16,411 bases of DNA from Neocallimastix lanati (nom. inval.) (taxonomy: Eukaryota; Neocallimastigomycota; Neocallimastigomycetes; Neocallimastigales; Neocallimastigaceae). Each line of letters opens with the position of its first letter. Position 1 is the stretch's first letter. Both the position numbers and the translations under genes were made by a program. This document shows positions 1 to 10,171 of the stretch, one piece after another. The stretch is from assembly GCA_016946835.1 (NCBI GenBank), contig JACVTC010000556.1:2501-18911 (forward strand), read 5' to 3'. The notes under the pieces were generated by a model that had not been told where the DNA came from, made no database searches, and saw nothing but the letters and a program-made list of their open reading frames with translations.

Positions 1-47
1 TATTATTAATATAAAAGTATAAATAAAAATATATTAGTTTGATTATT

Positions 48-397
48 CAAATTTTATTATTTATTATTTATTATTTATTATATATTATATATTATTTATT
101 ATTTATTATTTATTATATATTATATATTATTTATTATTTATTATTTATTATTTATTATTTATTATTTATTATTTATTATTTATTATTTATTATATATTAT
201 TTATTATTTATTATTTATTATTTATTATTTATTATTTATTATTTATTATTTATTATTTATTATTTATTATTTATTATTTATTATTTAATTATTTATTATT
301 TATTATTTATTATTTATTATTTATTATTTATTATTTATTATTTATTATTTATTATTTATTATTTATTATTTATTATTTATTATTTATTATTTATTTA
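48..397. repeat. Heptanucleotide minisatellite (TTATTTA)n in unit 1
   Basis: Nearly uninterrupted TTATTTA heptamers, with occasional TATATTA or TTTAATTA variants near 110-130, 190 and 286. The 7-bp period leaves one frame open and gives a spurious I-I-Y-Y-L-L-F repeat protein, which is not a gene. The equivalent array in unit 2 spans about 625-784 and is shorter, so the heptamer copy number is variable. Confidence 0.9.
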
Positions 398-1022
398 ATA
401 GTTTGTTTTTCAATTTTATTATAAATTGTTAAGTTTTAGAATTAGTTAGGTGTATTTCAATTTTATTATAAATTGTTAAGTTTGAAAATTAGTTAGGTGT
501 AAAATAATTTTATCAATAATTAATAAATTATCAGTCAATTAATAATATAAAAATCAATATATCATAAGTTTATTATTAATATAAAAGTATAAATAAAAAT
601 ATATTAGTTTGATTATTCAAATTTTATTATTTATTATTTATTATATATTATATATTATTTATTATTAATTATTTATTATTTATTATTTATTATTTATTAT
701 TTATTATTTATTATTTAATTATTTATTATTTATTATTTATTATTTATTATTTATTATTTATTATTTATTATTTATTATTTATTTAATAGTTTGTTTTTCA
801 ATTTTATTATAAATTGTTAAGTTTTAGAATTAGTTAGGTGTATTTCAATTTTATTATAAATTGTTAAGTTTGAAAATTAGTTAGGTGTAAAATAATTCTA
901 TCAATAATTAATAAATTATCAGTTAATTAATAATATAAAAATCAATATATTATAAGTATATTATTAATATGTAAGTATAAATTATTATTTATTAGTTTGA
1001 TTATTCAAATTTCATTGTAATT

Positions 1023-1280
1023 TATTATATATTATTTATTTAATAGTTTATTATTTAATTTTATTTATTATATATTATTTATTTAATAGTTTATTATTTA
1101 ATTTTATTTATTATATATTATTTATTATTTAAATAATAGTTTATTATTTAATTTTATTTATTATATATTATTTATTTAATAGTTTATTATTTAATTTTAT
1201 TTATTATATATTATTTATTATTTAAATAATAGTTTATTATTTAATTTTATTTATTATATATTATTTATTATTTATTCAAT
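1023..1280. repeat. Alternating 43/50-bp tandem repeat in unit 3
   Basis: Five full copies begin with TATTATATATTATTTATT. Copies 1 (1023-1065), 2 (1066-1108) and 4 (1159-1201) are 43 bp. Copies 3 (1109-1158) and 5 (1202-1251) are 50 bp, longer by one 7-bp block (TTATTTAAA context). A partial copy follows at 1252-1280. The order is A-A-B-A-B, a small higher-order repeat. Confidence 0.85.
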
Positions 1281-1453
1281 ATTCAAATTTTATTATTTAT
1301 TATTTATTATTTATTATTTATTATTTATTTAATAGTTTGTTTTTCTTTTTTATTATTAATTGTTAAGTTTGAAAATTAGGTGTAAAATAATTATATCAAT
1401 AATTAATAAATTATCAGTCTATTAATAATATTAAAATCAATATATTATAAGTT

Positions 1454-2789
1454 TATTATTAATATATATAATTAAATATTTAATAAAAAGTTTATAAAAA
1501 TAAATAATAAATTATTATTAAATTGTAATAAATAAATTACTAAAAATAATTTTATATATAAAATATATATAAATGTAATGTACTTTTTTAAATTATATAA
1601 ATACTATCATAATATATAATAAGTTGACTTTTGATTGAATTTTTTTTAAACTACTTAATATGATGTAACCTATTGTTGACTACAAATAAACTTAAAAAAA
1701 TAAATATTTAGATATCGCTGTATCATACACATATTATGAATATATATATTTAAATTTTTATATTAATTAATAAATTATATAAAAATTAATTTAATGCAAT
1801 ATAGAATACTATTAAATAATATTATATATTATAATATAATTAAAATAAATATGAAAATATATTGATTAATTTATTTTTATTTATTTGACAAAAAAAAAAT
1901 GATTCAATAATTTTTTATCTTCCTTCAAAAGACCTGTTTATATTTTTTTTTTTTTTTTTTTACTTTTAAAAGTGTTGTTTTAATAATATGTTTTCAAAAT
2001 ATTTACTTTTTATATTTTTATATGTTCTATTTTTTTTTTTAAAAAAAAAAATAATTGTTTTTTCTATATAATTTTATTTATTTATTATTTAAAAAATTTA
2101 TTACTTTTATATAGAAAAAAAAAATATAATAAATATACTTTCTTTTTTGTCATTTTTTTTTCCAGATTTTAATTTATTTTATATTATTTAATTTTAAATT
2201 TTTTTTTTTTTTATTGAAATTTTCCTTAAATGTCTCTTCCATTTAATGTGGTATTTTATTTTTTATCCTTTTTTGGTATTTTTTTTTTTATTATTTTTAT
2301 TATTATTTAAATTTAATTTTTTTTAGTATTCAAATAAAATATATTTTAATACGTCAATTAAACTTAATATATTGGTTCAATTTAAAAATAGTATATTTCA
2401 ATATATTATTTCTTTTTATTTTCATTTCACATGTTTATTTATTTTTATATTTTTTTATGATATTTTTTTTTAATATGAAATGTTTACAAATTTTAATAAA
2501 CTTTATTAAATATATTTTTTTAAAGTGGATATTAATATTATTAATAATATTAGTTAAATCATATCTATTGATTAATTAAATTAATAATTAATAATAAATA
2601 TAATATTACATTATTAGTAAGGGTTAGTATTCATAATATTCATAATATTTGTAATATTACTAAGGGATAGAGTTTATACCTTTGATAATCTATAAACAAA
2701 AGATATTTAATAATTTTTATTATCAATCTTTTAAAGCAAGTAATAATTGAATTTAAAAAAAAAAAAAAAAAAAAGTTTTATTAAGAGTA
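1454..2789. other. AT-rich noncoding DNA, presumed 5' flank/5' UTR of the LINE
   Basis: No coding potential is visible on either strand. The stretch contains a perfect T11-A11 palindrome (2030-2051), a 14-bp inverted repeat (TTTTTTCTATATAA at 2058-2071, complement at 2107-2120), and a pair of 14-mers containing TAAGGG (2614-2627 and 2657-2670). It ends in a 20-A run (2755-2774) just before the ORF1 start. The 5' boundary of the LINE and its promoter cannot be placed from sequence alone. Confidence 0.6.
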
Positions 2790-4901
2790 ATGAGAATGGC
2801 TTCTTCTTCAAATAGAACAATACATTTTGAGGAAGGAAAAATTTTAAGAAAACTTCCGGAAGATCATCCTTTGTCTTTCGCTTCCGAAATTCATCTGTTT
2901 TTCGTTATGAATGGCAAACAAGCAAATGAAAATCAAAGAAAGCTTTGCCCTATTTTCTGTGCTAAATGCAAAAAATCTCTAACAAGAACATGTACTAATA
3001 AAAAAAAAACTAAATACTACTATGTCCGTTGCGAGAGTTGTAACAATTCCATTTCTTGCTCCCTTTTGAAAGCTTTTCTTGAAGACCTATACGACCACGG
3101 TTGTATAGACTTTAAGAGAACAGGAGACTTTACCATGCTGGGTAAACAAATAAAAAGTGGGACAATTATTTTTAAAAGAAAAGACAATCCAGAATTGGAA
3201 GATCTGGAGATTGAATTTAAAAGTCCCAAAGACGATGATTTAATAAATGGTTTTCTATTAAAACCAGTAAATATTACCCCAGCTGGTTCAAAATATACTA
3301 TTTCTAGTATTAGAGAACTTTTTTATTCCCCTTATGACTATTATAAGTCAAATGAAATAAGAATGAAAAACCCAGTTGTTTATGAAAGCTCTACTCCTAG
3401 TTCAGAAACTGAAAATTTATTTGAAAGTATAATTTCTCAAGATTTTCTTGAAAATAATGATACTTTAGAAATGGATTCTGATACTCCATTAAATTCCGTT
3501 ACCACCCCCACTTCCAAAAGACCAAGAATTTCAAACCAGAGAGAAGAAGCGGAGGCTAATTTCAATAATTTTTCGAATTCCTATAGCTACCACAATGATT
3601 TCTATCGAATGACTATCGAAAACAATTATTTAAAGCAACAAATTATGAGCAAGGACTTATTAATCAACAAATTAATGGATGAAAATAGAATCCTAAAATT
3701 CAAAAGTAATAATGCCTCTTCGTCCGGTGAAAGGAATACTTTTTTGAATCCTGCTTACCCTAACCCATTGTCTTCTGCTGCCATTGCCACTGCCGATGCC
3801 GATGCCGATGCCGATGCCGCTGCTGTTGCTTCTGATGAAATTCTGATGATGGAGAACGGAAAATCAATTAATGATCAAGAGTTAATTGATCGAATTCAAA
3901 ATATTAATGAAATGGTAGCAAAAAAGCAAGATAATCCTGTCTACCATTCCGTTAATGAAATTTTATCTCAGGAAGAATTACCTGAGAACTTAAAAAACTT
4001 GAATAAAGATAAATCCTTCATCATGAAGTGCATTTTAGGATTGAAGACGAGCCCAAGAAGAAAAATAAATCCAAAAAATCTGGTTAAAGTTTATGCCAGA
4101 ATTGAGGCTCAGAAAACAAGATTTGTACGGTTTTTTTTAAAAAATCTTGGAATTCCTTCAAGCCAACTCAAAAATATTTCTTTTGTTGGCAAAAATATTT
4201 GTGAATTATTAGTTCACAAAAATTTTAAGGATCAATTAATTAAAGTTCTTCAATCCTGCGAAATTGAGATTTTAAATGATTTCGATCCAAGTGTATGCAC
4301 TAAAGAAGGAGAGGCAAAAAGTGAAGACATTAAGAGGACTGAACTTGCCTATTATAAAAGAATAACTGATATTATTAATAGGAGAGAAAGTCCTGAATAT
4401 GTTAAAGAATATTATAAGGAAGTGCTTCTGAATACTAAATTTCAATTAATACATGTTCCTTTTACCCCTAATAATATGAATAATACTAATTACAACAGAA
4501 ATAGGAACAACTTAGCAGAAGCAAGTAGTAGCAGCAGTAGCAGCAGCAACAACAATAATAATGAAGTTAATGGTCCTTACCGTGCCTATGATCACAATAG
4601 TTTTAGTCTTTATGAAAGCTATACAGGGGAAGATGAAGATGAAGTACTAACAGATGAAAATAGATACAGTACATATGATTCCGATACCGCTTCATCTGAA
4701 AATGAAGATGATATGGAAGCTACTGGTAATGAAATCATACATGAAGAGCAAATAAATAATGAAATAATGGAGGATAGTAATAAAAGAAACCCTATGGAAA
4801 CTGATACAAATGAAGATATTACTTTAAATAAAGTTAATATGGAAACTGATGATAAAGAAAACATTAATCTAATTAATAATAATATTATAAATAATATGGA
4901 T

Positions 4902-4941
<40 letters not shown>

Positions 4942-4953
4942 TAAATAATATGG

Positions 4954-4998
<45 letters not shown>

Positions 4999-5049
4999 TA
5001 AATAATATGGACATTAATAATAATAATAATAATAATATAAATAATATGG

Positions 5050-5085
<36 letters not shown>

Positions 5086-5177
5086 TAATCATGAATAATA
5101 TTATTCAAGGGGGGGTAAATTCTGATTTAAGTAATTATTCGGAACCAATTCAATCAAGACAATATAAATCTGAATAA
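2790..5177 (+). CDS. LINE ORF1 protein: zinc ribbon, coiled coil, RNP-binding-like region, poly-Asn tail (795 aa)
   Basis: Likely the nucleic-acid-binding (RNP) protein of the LINE. Residues 53-90 are Cys-rich, with C57-x2-C60 and C81-x2-C84 forming a zinc-ribbon-like motif. A basic SKRPR patch near 240-247 could be a nuclear localisation signal. Residues about 271-304 have heptad-spaced Leu/Ile, a probable coiled coil, followed by a (DA)n stretch. Residues about 405-560 are the conserved core (KNISFVGKNICELLV, then YYKRITDIINRRESPEY) and match the relic at 13771-15472. The tail is acidic, then poly-Asn. An in-frame TAA at 2754 bounds the frame. ATG 2790 is first, but ATG 2796 (AGAATGG) has the better Kozak context, so Met3 may be the start. 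The function is inferred from position upstream of ORF2; I do not recognise a named ORF1 family. Confidence 0.8.
4891..5090 (+). repeat. AAT-rich coding minisatellite in ORF1 (NNMDINN repeats)
   Basis: AAT runs are interrupted by four copies of an N-N-M-D-I-N-N motif, with Met codons at 4896, 4950, 5007 and 5046. The spacings of 54, 57 and 39 bp are all multiples of three, so the frame is kept. This looks like expansion of a mixed microsatellite/minisatellite inside a coding sequence. The reverse strand gives a spurious Leu/Ile-rich ORF. Confidence 0.85.
5131..5177 (+). other. ORF1/ORF2 overlap in the +1 frame
   Basis: The ORF2 frame is closed by TAA at 5128-5130 and stays open from 5131, so it overlaps the last 47 bases of ORF1, whose TAA is at 5175-5177. 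ORF2 lies +1 relative to ORF1. No ATG exists in the ORF2 frame here. The classic Ty1 (CTTAGGC) and Ty3 (GCGAGTT) +1 slip heptamers are absent. A fusion by +1 frameshift or non-AUG reinitiation after ORF1 termination would both fit. Confidence 0.75.
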
Positions 5178-5244
5178 TTACAATAGTAATAACCAAAATC
5201 ACATTAATTCTATTAATGTTGATTATAGGGTTATTTATAAAAAT

Positions 5245-6028
5245 TTGAATGATATTAACTATATACCGTCTATTATACCTAACCTTTACGATGTTGAAAA
5301 TAATACGGTTGAAGTTAATCATCATTCCTCCCCCCTTACTACTAATATCCATTTCAATACTTTTGTAAATCAATGCAAAAATGCTAGTCCTCGCTTAAAT
5401 ATTTTATATGTAAATGCTAGAGGATTTTCAAAATATAAACAAAAGTATATTTTTAATTGCCTTCTATATATTTATGATATCATATTTATTAGTGAAACAT
5501 GGTTCATAAATTATATAGAATTATTTAAAAATCCACACCTATTAGCAAGTACTCCAATTAAAGAAAAAAGAGGTACTCGCTATAATAATGGAATTATGTG
5601 TTTTATAAATCCATTATTAAAAGAAAAAGTTTCCATATTACAAGTAACCGAATATTATATCCTATTAAAAATATTTAATAAAAATATAATGGCGGTTTAC
5701 TTTCCTCCATCTTTATCATCAATCCAATTTAAAAAAAGTATTTCTACTTTTTATTCTCCTGATATGATATTAGGAGATTTTAATATTTCTATTTCAATAT
5801 CTTCATTAAATAATAAAAAGGAAAAAGAAAAATTCTTTATATTGAAAGAATTTTTAAAAAAGTATTATTTACATTACAATGTTCCCTATAATCCAAAAAA
5901 TATAATAAATAAATGGGATCATTGCTTTTCTAAAAATAGTTTAAATACATTTTTATATCTTAATAACTCATCTTTTCCAACGGATCATCCTTCCTTAGAA
6001 GTAATGATCCCTTTAGGTAGTAGTAGTA

Positions 6029-6085
<57 letters not shown>

Positions 6086-6195
6086 TTAATAATAATATTA
6101 ATATTAGCAATAATATTAATATTAATCATAGTTATAGTTATAATAATATTAATGTTAGTAATACTATTAATATTAATAATAATTATAATTATAAT

Positions 6196-6252
<57 letters not shown>

Positions 6253-8227
6253 GTTAATGTTAATAATAGTTATAATAATATTAATGTTAGTAATGATATT
6301 AATATTATAAATAATTATAATAATATTAATGTTGATAATTTTAACCCTAATGATATTAATAATAATAGTAATAGTGATGATAATAACGATTATAGTTTAT
6401 TTAATAATTCTTTTAGTTTATTTAATAATTCTTATAGTTTATTTAACAATAGTTATAGTAATAATAATTTTAATAATAATAATAATAATATTAGTAATAA
6501 TAGTTTTAGTTTATTTAATACTTTTAATAATTCTTTTAGTGATGAAAATAATATTAATAATAACTCCAGTTTTAGTTTATTTAATAATTTTAATAATTCT
6601 TTTAATGATGAAAATAATATTAATAATAACTTTAGTTTTAGTTTATTTAATAGTTTTAATAATTCTTTTAATAATGATAATGATAATCATAATCATAATA
6701 ATAATTTTAATGATATTAATAATGATACTACTACTACAATTAAGAAAAGATATGTTATTAAAAATTTAAAACTTCCTTTAATTAGAAATTCTTTTTCAAA
6801 TAGAATTGATATATTTTCAAAAATAACCTTGCAAAATTCAAAAACTTTGATCAGTAAATTTCAACAATCTTCAGTGGAGGTAAAACAAAATGTTATAAAT
6901 TCCTTCGATGAATTAATTAGGGGATTTATACAAGATACGAGTTCTGATTTATTGGGTTCTTTATCAACAAATAAAAATGTGTACCAATCTCCCGATATAG
7001 ATAAGTATTTTTTTGAAATTGGAAAATCTATATCGAATAATGAAAAGTCAAAAGTCGACAGTACCAACGATGAATTAGAACAATATTCTAATTCAATTTC
7101 AGAAAAAAATCCAATTGAAGTAAATACGGTACTGAGACTTTTTAAAGAACATTTAAAAAACTCAAATGAGAACCCTCAATTTATTGAATCAGAATCGCCA
7201 AATTTGACGCCTCTTGAAGATGTTTTCAACTATTATAAAAAAATATATAAGTATAAAGCTGAAGAGTTTAATCCAAAGGATCTAAGAAGAAATTATTTGG
7301 GAAGCTACGACGAGGAATTTTATAAGTATTTAAACGAGGATAAAATTACCTTTAAAATTACAAAATTATCATCCAACAAAGCGTGTGGAATAGACGGGAT
7401 TCATTCGGTAATGTTAAAAACTCTTTTAGGAACAGACTTTCCAAAACTTTTGCTCTATCTTTATCAAATGTGTATAAAGTTTGGAATGACACCTAAAGGA
7501 TGGAATGAATCCGTTACCTTTCCTATTCCAAAAAAGAAGAAATCCTCGTATATCAAAGATTTTAGACCAATATCAATAACAAATACATTTCGTAAAGTAT
7601 TTGAAGGTCTATTATTAGATTATATGAATACGAAATTGAAAAAAGAACTTAAATTGTGTGGAAATCAAGCAGGATTTCGTTCAGGGTATTCCACACTAAC
7701 ACATGCTATAGCCTCAAATGAAACAGCTCAAAGTTATAATCCAAAACAACATCATGTTTTTTTGGATTTAAAGAAAGCCTATGATACCGTTCCAATTAAA
7801 ATGTTGATGAAGAAATTGGAAAAAAGAAATCTTCCCAAAGGTATCATTTCATTGATTGCTTCGTTATTTTCTGGATGTACTACAAGAATTATTGTAAATC
7901 AGGAAATAACGGATGAAATAGAAATACAAAGAGGCTTACTACAAGGTGCTATTTTATCACCTTTACTTTTTAATATTTTCATTGATGATTTAGCATCAGA
8001 ATTGACAGAAAGGTATCCAAATGATCCATTACCTCATTGTCTTTTCTATGCTGATGATATTAAATTAAATAATGAAAATAAAGATAATATGCAAAAAATG
8101 ATAGATATCTGTTTTAAATGGGCTGAAGAAAATGGAATGGAGTTTAACATTGAAAAGTCAGCTTTCCTTAGTGATCCTTATTTTAATAACAATAATGATA
8201 ATGATAATGATAATGATGATGATAATG

Positions 8228-8262
<35 letters not shown>

Positions 8263-9496
8263 GATAATGATAATGATAATGATGATGATAATGATGATGA
8301 TAATGATGATGATAATGATGATGATAATAACAACATAAATAATTATAATAATAATAATAACGTGGATGATCTTCCTTTTTATTTAGGTTCAGAAGAAAAT
8401 AGACTTCCAAAAAAAGAAGAATACAAGTATTTGGGTTTTATTCATAGATGTTCTGGAATTAATTGGAAAGAACATTTAAATAATTCAGCAGAACGATCAT
8501 TAAAATTGTTAAAGTCTCTGAATTATTATATCAATAAATGGTCGCCTTCAATTAAGTTATTCATATTTAGATCATTTATTAGACCAATGATGGAACATTC
8601 TGCTTGTCTTTCCTTTTACTGGATGAAAAGTATTGAAGAATTTGAAAATAGAGAATTAAATTCCAAAGAACCCTTTGAAGAGAACCATCTTTATAATAAA
8701 GTAATGAGACTAGGAGTTAAATGGATCTTAAATACTAAACGTTTTCGTATAGGCTTTTCTATTTTAGGATTACCTCCAACTTTAGAAAGACTCTATACAT
8801 TATCATTAAAATTTAAAAGGCACATTAAAGAAATAGATGAAGATAATCCTTTAAATGTGGCCTTTTATATCAATAACTATAAAAGTAGGATCCCAAGAAA
8901 TTCCTTTTTTTATAAAGTTATGGACTGGGATCATTTGTTCCATTTAAAATACTTTGGATTAAAAGATCCAGTGATACCAGACGACGAAGACCCGAATGAT
9001 CCAGATATAGATCTTATTGGTTTGGATTCAAGAATAAAAGATCTTATTTATAAAAGTAACTTTGGAAGTTCAGCGTTAACAAGTTGTATTCTTCCATTTG
9101 CAAGAGTGAAAAAGAAGACCGATAAAAATTATATTAAAGAAACTAATTCTTCTGATCAATGCATCTATATCAATGATCCTATAACAAGATATAGAGCAAT
9201 AAGATGGAGATTAAATACTTTTCTCTATAAAAAGATCTGTCCAATATGTCATAGGGAAATGAATAGAGCTCATATTCAGAAATGCAAATTATTTATGCAT
9301 GTTCCCTTTTGGCATTTTATATGCAACGATGACATCTATGCATATAAAAGTGAACTTCGAAAGTATGGTGATCATCCACCACCAAACTATAATATACTAG
9401 ACAGTATATTAAATAATAAAAATTATGATAAATTTAGAATTATCACCGACTTCCTTTATAAATTTTGGAATGAACTATCATCATCTACTACTGCTG

Positions 9497-9528
<32 letters not shown>

Positions 9529-9570
9529 GCCAATAATACCATTAATAAAAATTATAACTTCAATACATAA
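5245..9570 (+). CDS. LINE ORF2 polyprotein: APE endonuclease, reverse transcriptase, CCHC knuckle (1441 aa from TTG)
   Basis: Makes and inserts the cDNA by target-primed reverse transcription. Numbering is from TTG 5245. Endonuclease about 51-256: N57 (VNARGF), E84 (SETW), Y152 (VYFPP), D178/N180 (LGDFN), D225 (KWDH), D247-H248 (TDH). A 235-residue Asn-rich linker follows (263-497). Reverse transcriptase about 700-1075: KACGIDG (712-718), FRPIS (773), GNQAGFR (806-812), catalytic D841 (FLDLKKAYD), RGLLQGAILSPLLFN, and YADD (935-938, catalytic D937/D938). An Asn/Asp insert (981-1039) precedes KYLGF. Near the end is C1332-x2-C1335-x7-H1343-x3-C1347. All catalytic residues are present. Oddity: 5245 is TTG; the frame is open back to 5131, and its first ATG (5596, residue 118) lies beyond N57 and E84. 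Initiation by another route is implied. Confidence 0.92.
6016..6260 (+). repeat. AAT microsatellite runs in the ORF2 linker
   Basis: Two long AAT runs (about 6031-6085 and 6200-6250) are joined by degenerate AAT/ATT/AGT triplets, coding poly-Asn with N-I-N-V-S-N variants. All length steps keep the ORF2 frame. They sit between the endonuclease and the reverse transcriptase, where a flexible linker would be tolerated. Confidence 0.9.
6502..6690 (+). repeat. 66-bp coding tandem repeat (22-residue S/F/N-rich units)
   Basis: Copies start at 6502, 6568 and 6634 with AGTTTTAGTTTATTTAAT or a close variant. Each encodes about 22 residues of the pattern S-F-S-L-F-N-x-F-N-N-S-F-x-D-E-N-N-I-N-N-N. The third copy is partial and degenerates into N/D/H triplets. 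Shorter S-x-S-L-F-N-N repeats lie just upstream (about 6390-6450). Confidence 0.85.
8185..8361 (+). repeat. (AATGAT)n microsatellite inside the reverse transcriptase
   Basis: AAT and GAT triplets encode residues 981-1039 of ORF2, largely alternating Asn-Asp with some Asp-Asp pairs, ending in a short AAT run. The array falls after YADD and the following helix region, and before the FYLGSEENRL/EYKYLGF segment of the RT thumb side. The frame is kept. ORFs in the other frames here (Met/Ile-rich plus, His/Tyr-rich minus) are shadows. Confidence 0.9.
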
Positions 9571-10171
9571 ACAAAACAAAACAACTTTTAGAATTATATA
9601 ATTAAAAGGTAAATATAAATTTAATTAAATTTTTAAATTATTTCAAAAAAATTTTTTTTTGTTACACCAAAGTTTAATTATTTTTTTTTTTTAATTTTTT
9701 TTTTTTTTAAATTAAATTTTTTATAATTTTAATTATAATTAATAGTAAATTAAAAATTTTTTTATTATTTATTTATTAAAATTTTAAATTTAAGAGGCCT
9801 TTTAAAATAATTCTTTTATTTTAAAGTGACCTTTATTTTTTATTTTTTATTTTTATTTCTTTAATTTTTTTTATAAAATAAATTATTATATTTTTAATTA
9901 TTTTATGAAAAATTAAAAATAAATTTTTTATATATTTAAATATATATTTATTTATTTAAATATTTTATTTAAAAAATATATAATAAATTTATTAATTATT
10001 TTTTTTTTTTTATTTAAAGTCTTTACTTTTTTTTTTTTTTTTTAAAAGGCCTTTTAAATTTTTTATTATTATTTTTTATTACTATTATCAATAATTACTA
10101 ACTATATTTTTTATTTATTTAATTTTATTATTAAATTATATTATAATTAAAATATTTTACAATTCAAATAC
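9571..10171. other. AT-rich noncoding DNA after ORF2, presumed LINE 3' UTR
   Basis: T-rich and without coding signal. It contains an 18-bp perfect palindrome, TTTAAAAGGCCTTTTAAA (10041-10058), and a related imperfect hairpin around 9796-9836 that also carries AGGCCTTTTAAAATAA. The shared GGCCTTTTAAA core at both places suggests a repeated element. AATAAA-like strings are too common at this base composition to call a poly(A) signal. Confidence 0.5.

Larger units (their letters stand above)
1..1453. repeat. Macro-satellite, three units (1-570, 571-958, 959-1453)
   Basis: Each unit opens with the same motif, TATTATTAATAT (at 1, 571 and 959; a further start at 1454). The units share a block containing TTAGTTTGATTATTCAAATTT, then a variable minisatellite, then a conserved tail that includes TTAGTTAGGTGTA and ends in ATCAATATAT(c/t)ATAAGT. 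In units 1 and 2 the tail holds a duplicated 47-bp segment (411-457 and 458-504; 799-845 and 846-892). Unit 3 keeps one diverged copy. Length differences come from the internal minisatellite. The first base of the window coincides with a unit start, so the array probably continues upstream. Confidence 0.85.
2790..9570 (+). mobile_element. Two-ORF non-LTR (LINE-type) retrotransposon, coding span
   Basis: This is the minimum extent: ORF1 at 2790-5177 and ORF2 open from 5131 to 9570. The APE endonuclease, reverse transcriptase and terminal CCHC knuckle are typical of APE-class LINEs. No LTR, integrase or protease is seen. RT motifs (GIDG, FRPIS, GNQAGFR, RGLLQGAILSPLLFN, FYADD) look more like Jockey/I/CR1-type RTs than plant or animal L1, but the clade cannot be settled by eye. 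No RNase H domain is recognisable between the RT and the zinc knuckle. Neither ORF has an internal stop, so the copy may be young. Element ends and target-site duplication were not found; an A26 tract at 10172-10197 is a candidate 3' tail. Confidence 0.85.

Noticed and set aside
39-398. Open frame encoding an Ile/Tyr/Leu/Phe repeat protein
   Set aside because: It is a pure translation of the 7-bp minisatellite. The frame stays open only because TTATTTA has no stop in that register.
2030-2051. T11-A11 palindrome as a regulatory element
   Set aside because: Long A and T runs are everywhere in this flank; adjacency of two runs is expected by chance.
4619-5092. Minus-strand Leu/Ile-rich open frame that looks like a membrane protein
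   Set aside because: It is the antisense of the poly-Asn coding repeats of ORF1, so the hydrophobic runs are an artefact of ATT triplets.
5245-5247. A normal ATG start for ORF2 here
   Set aside because: The bases are TTG. A eukaryotic AUG start is not supported at this position.
8132-8410. Met/Ile-rich plus-strand and His/Tyr-rich minus-strand frames
   Set aside because: Both are shadows of the (AATGAT)n stretch inside the reverse transcriptase.
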